Source: Candidatus Iainarchaeum sp.
GTDB lineage: Archaea > Iainarchaeota > Iainarchaeia > Iainarchaeales > JAAZKV01
DNA length: 13,196 nt
Assembly (NCBI GenBank): GCA_028690725.1
Contig: JAQVAR010000008.1
Coordinates: forward strand, 2,585 to 15,780
Direction: 5' to 3'
This document shows, piece after piece, positions 13,141 through 13,196 of the stretch; the stretch's first letter is position 1; each line of letters begins with the position of its first letter. The position numbers and the translations under genes are program-made. The notes under the pieces are model-generated. The model made no database searches, had not been told where the DNA came from, and saw nothing but the letters and a program-made list of their open reading frames with translations.

Positions 13141-13196
13141 ATTTTTTCATATTTTTTATTAAATTTCTTGTTTTCTATATCTTAATATTGCTACTA

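Overview
This AT-rich window (protein-coding DNA mostly about 25-30% GC by eye) reads as chromosome from an archaeon, most likely a small-genome DPANN lineage of the Woesearchaeota/Pacearchaeota/Nanoarchaeota type. The archaeal assignment rests on archaeal EF-1 beta with its Zn-ribbon partner, a class I (archaeal) CCA-adding enzyme, zinc-hook Rad50, Taw3, stand-alone archaeal Elp3, an archaeal PilT/FlaI-type secretion ATPase, and a tRNA-Arg with a bulge-helix-bulge intron. The DPANN placement is an inference from AT content, compact spacing and the style of the Cys-rich surface protein. No CRISPR array, insertion sequence, rRNA or phage gene was found.

Layout. Positions 1-2048 (minus): Rad50, running off the left edge. 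2117-2543 (minus): the Zn-ribbon and EF-1 beta two-gene operon. 2782-2870 (plus): tRNA-Arg(UCG) with a 16-nt intron. 2952-4558 (minus): CCA tRNA nucleotidyltransferase followed by a DUF1653 protein. 4640-6169 (plus): pilus/secretion ATPase, divergent from the CCA gene across a perfect 18-bp palindrome. 6249-9044 (plus): a 931-residue exported multidomain protein with a GH99-like barrel, TSP1-like and other Cys-rich repeats, a helical stalk and a C-terminal membrane anchor. 9045-9635 (minus): Taw3. 9683-10462 (plus): a secreted protein of unknown function. 10483-12063 (plus): Elp3. 12124-12483 (plus): a membrane-anchored Holliday-junction-resolvase-like nuclease (COG4741 type). 12484-13140 (minus): a GNAT-like protein. 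No gene-free stretch exceeds 300 bases; the longest is about 240 bases upstream of the tRNA.

Two themes emerge. The first is tRNA and translation: a tRNA gene without encoded CCA, the enzyme that adds CCA, a wyosine-pathway enzyme (tRNA-Phe position 37), Elp3 (U34 modification) and EF-1 beta. The second is the cell surface: a lone export/pilus ATPase directly followed by a large anchored putative glycosidase, with another secreted protein nearby. The surface protein is the most unusual object. Its middle carries 144-bp tandem repeats, two of them 97% identical, whose composition (about 42% GC and 80% G+T) differs sharply from the surrounding genes.

Translation signals fall into two styles. 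Several minus-strand genes have a GGTGA-type Shine-Dalgarno site. Several plus-strand genes have a TATA-like box 25-30 bases before the start codon and no Shine-Dalgarno site, which suggests leaderless mRNAs.
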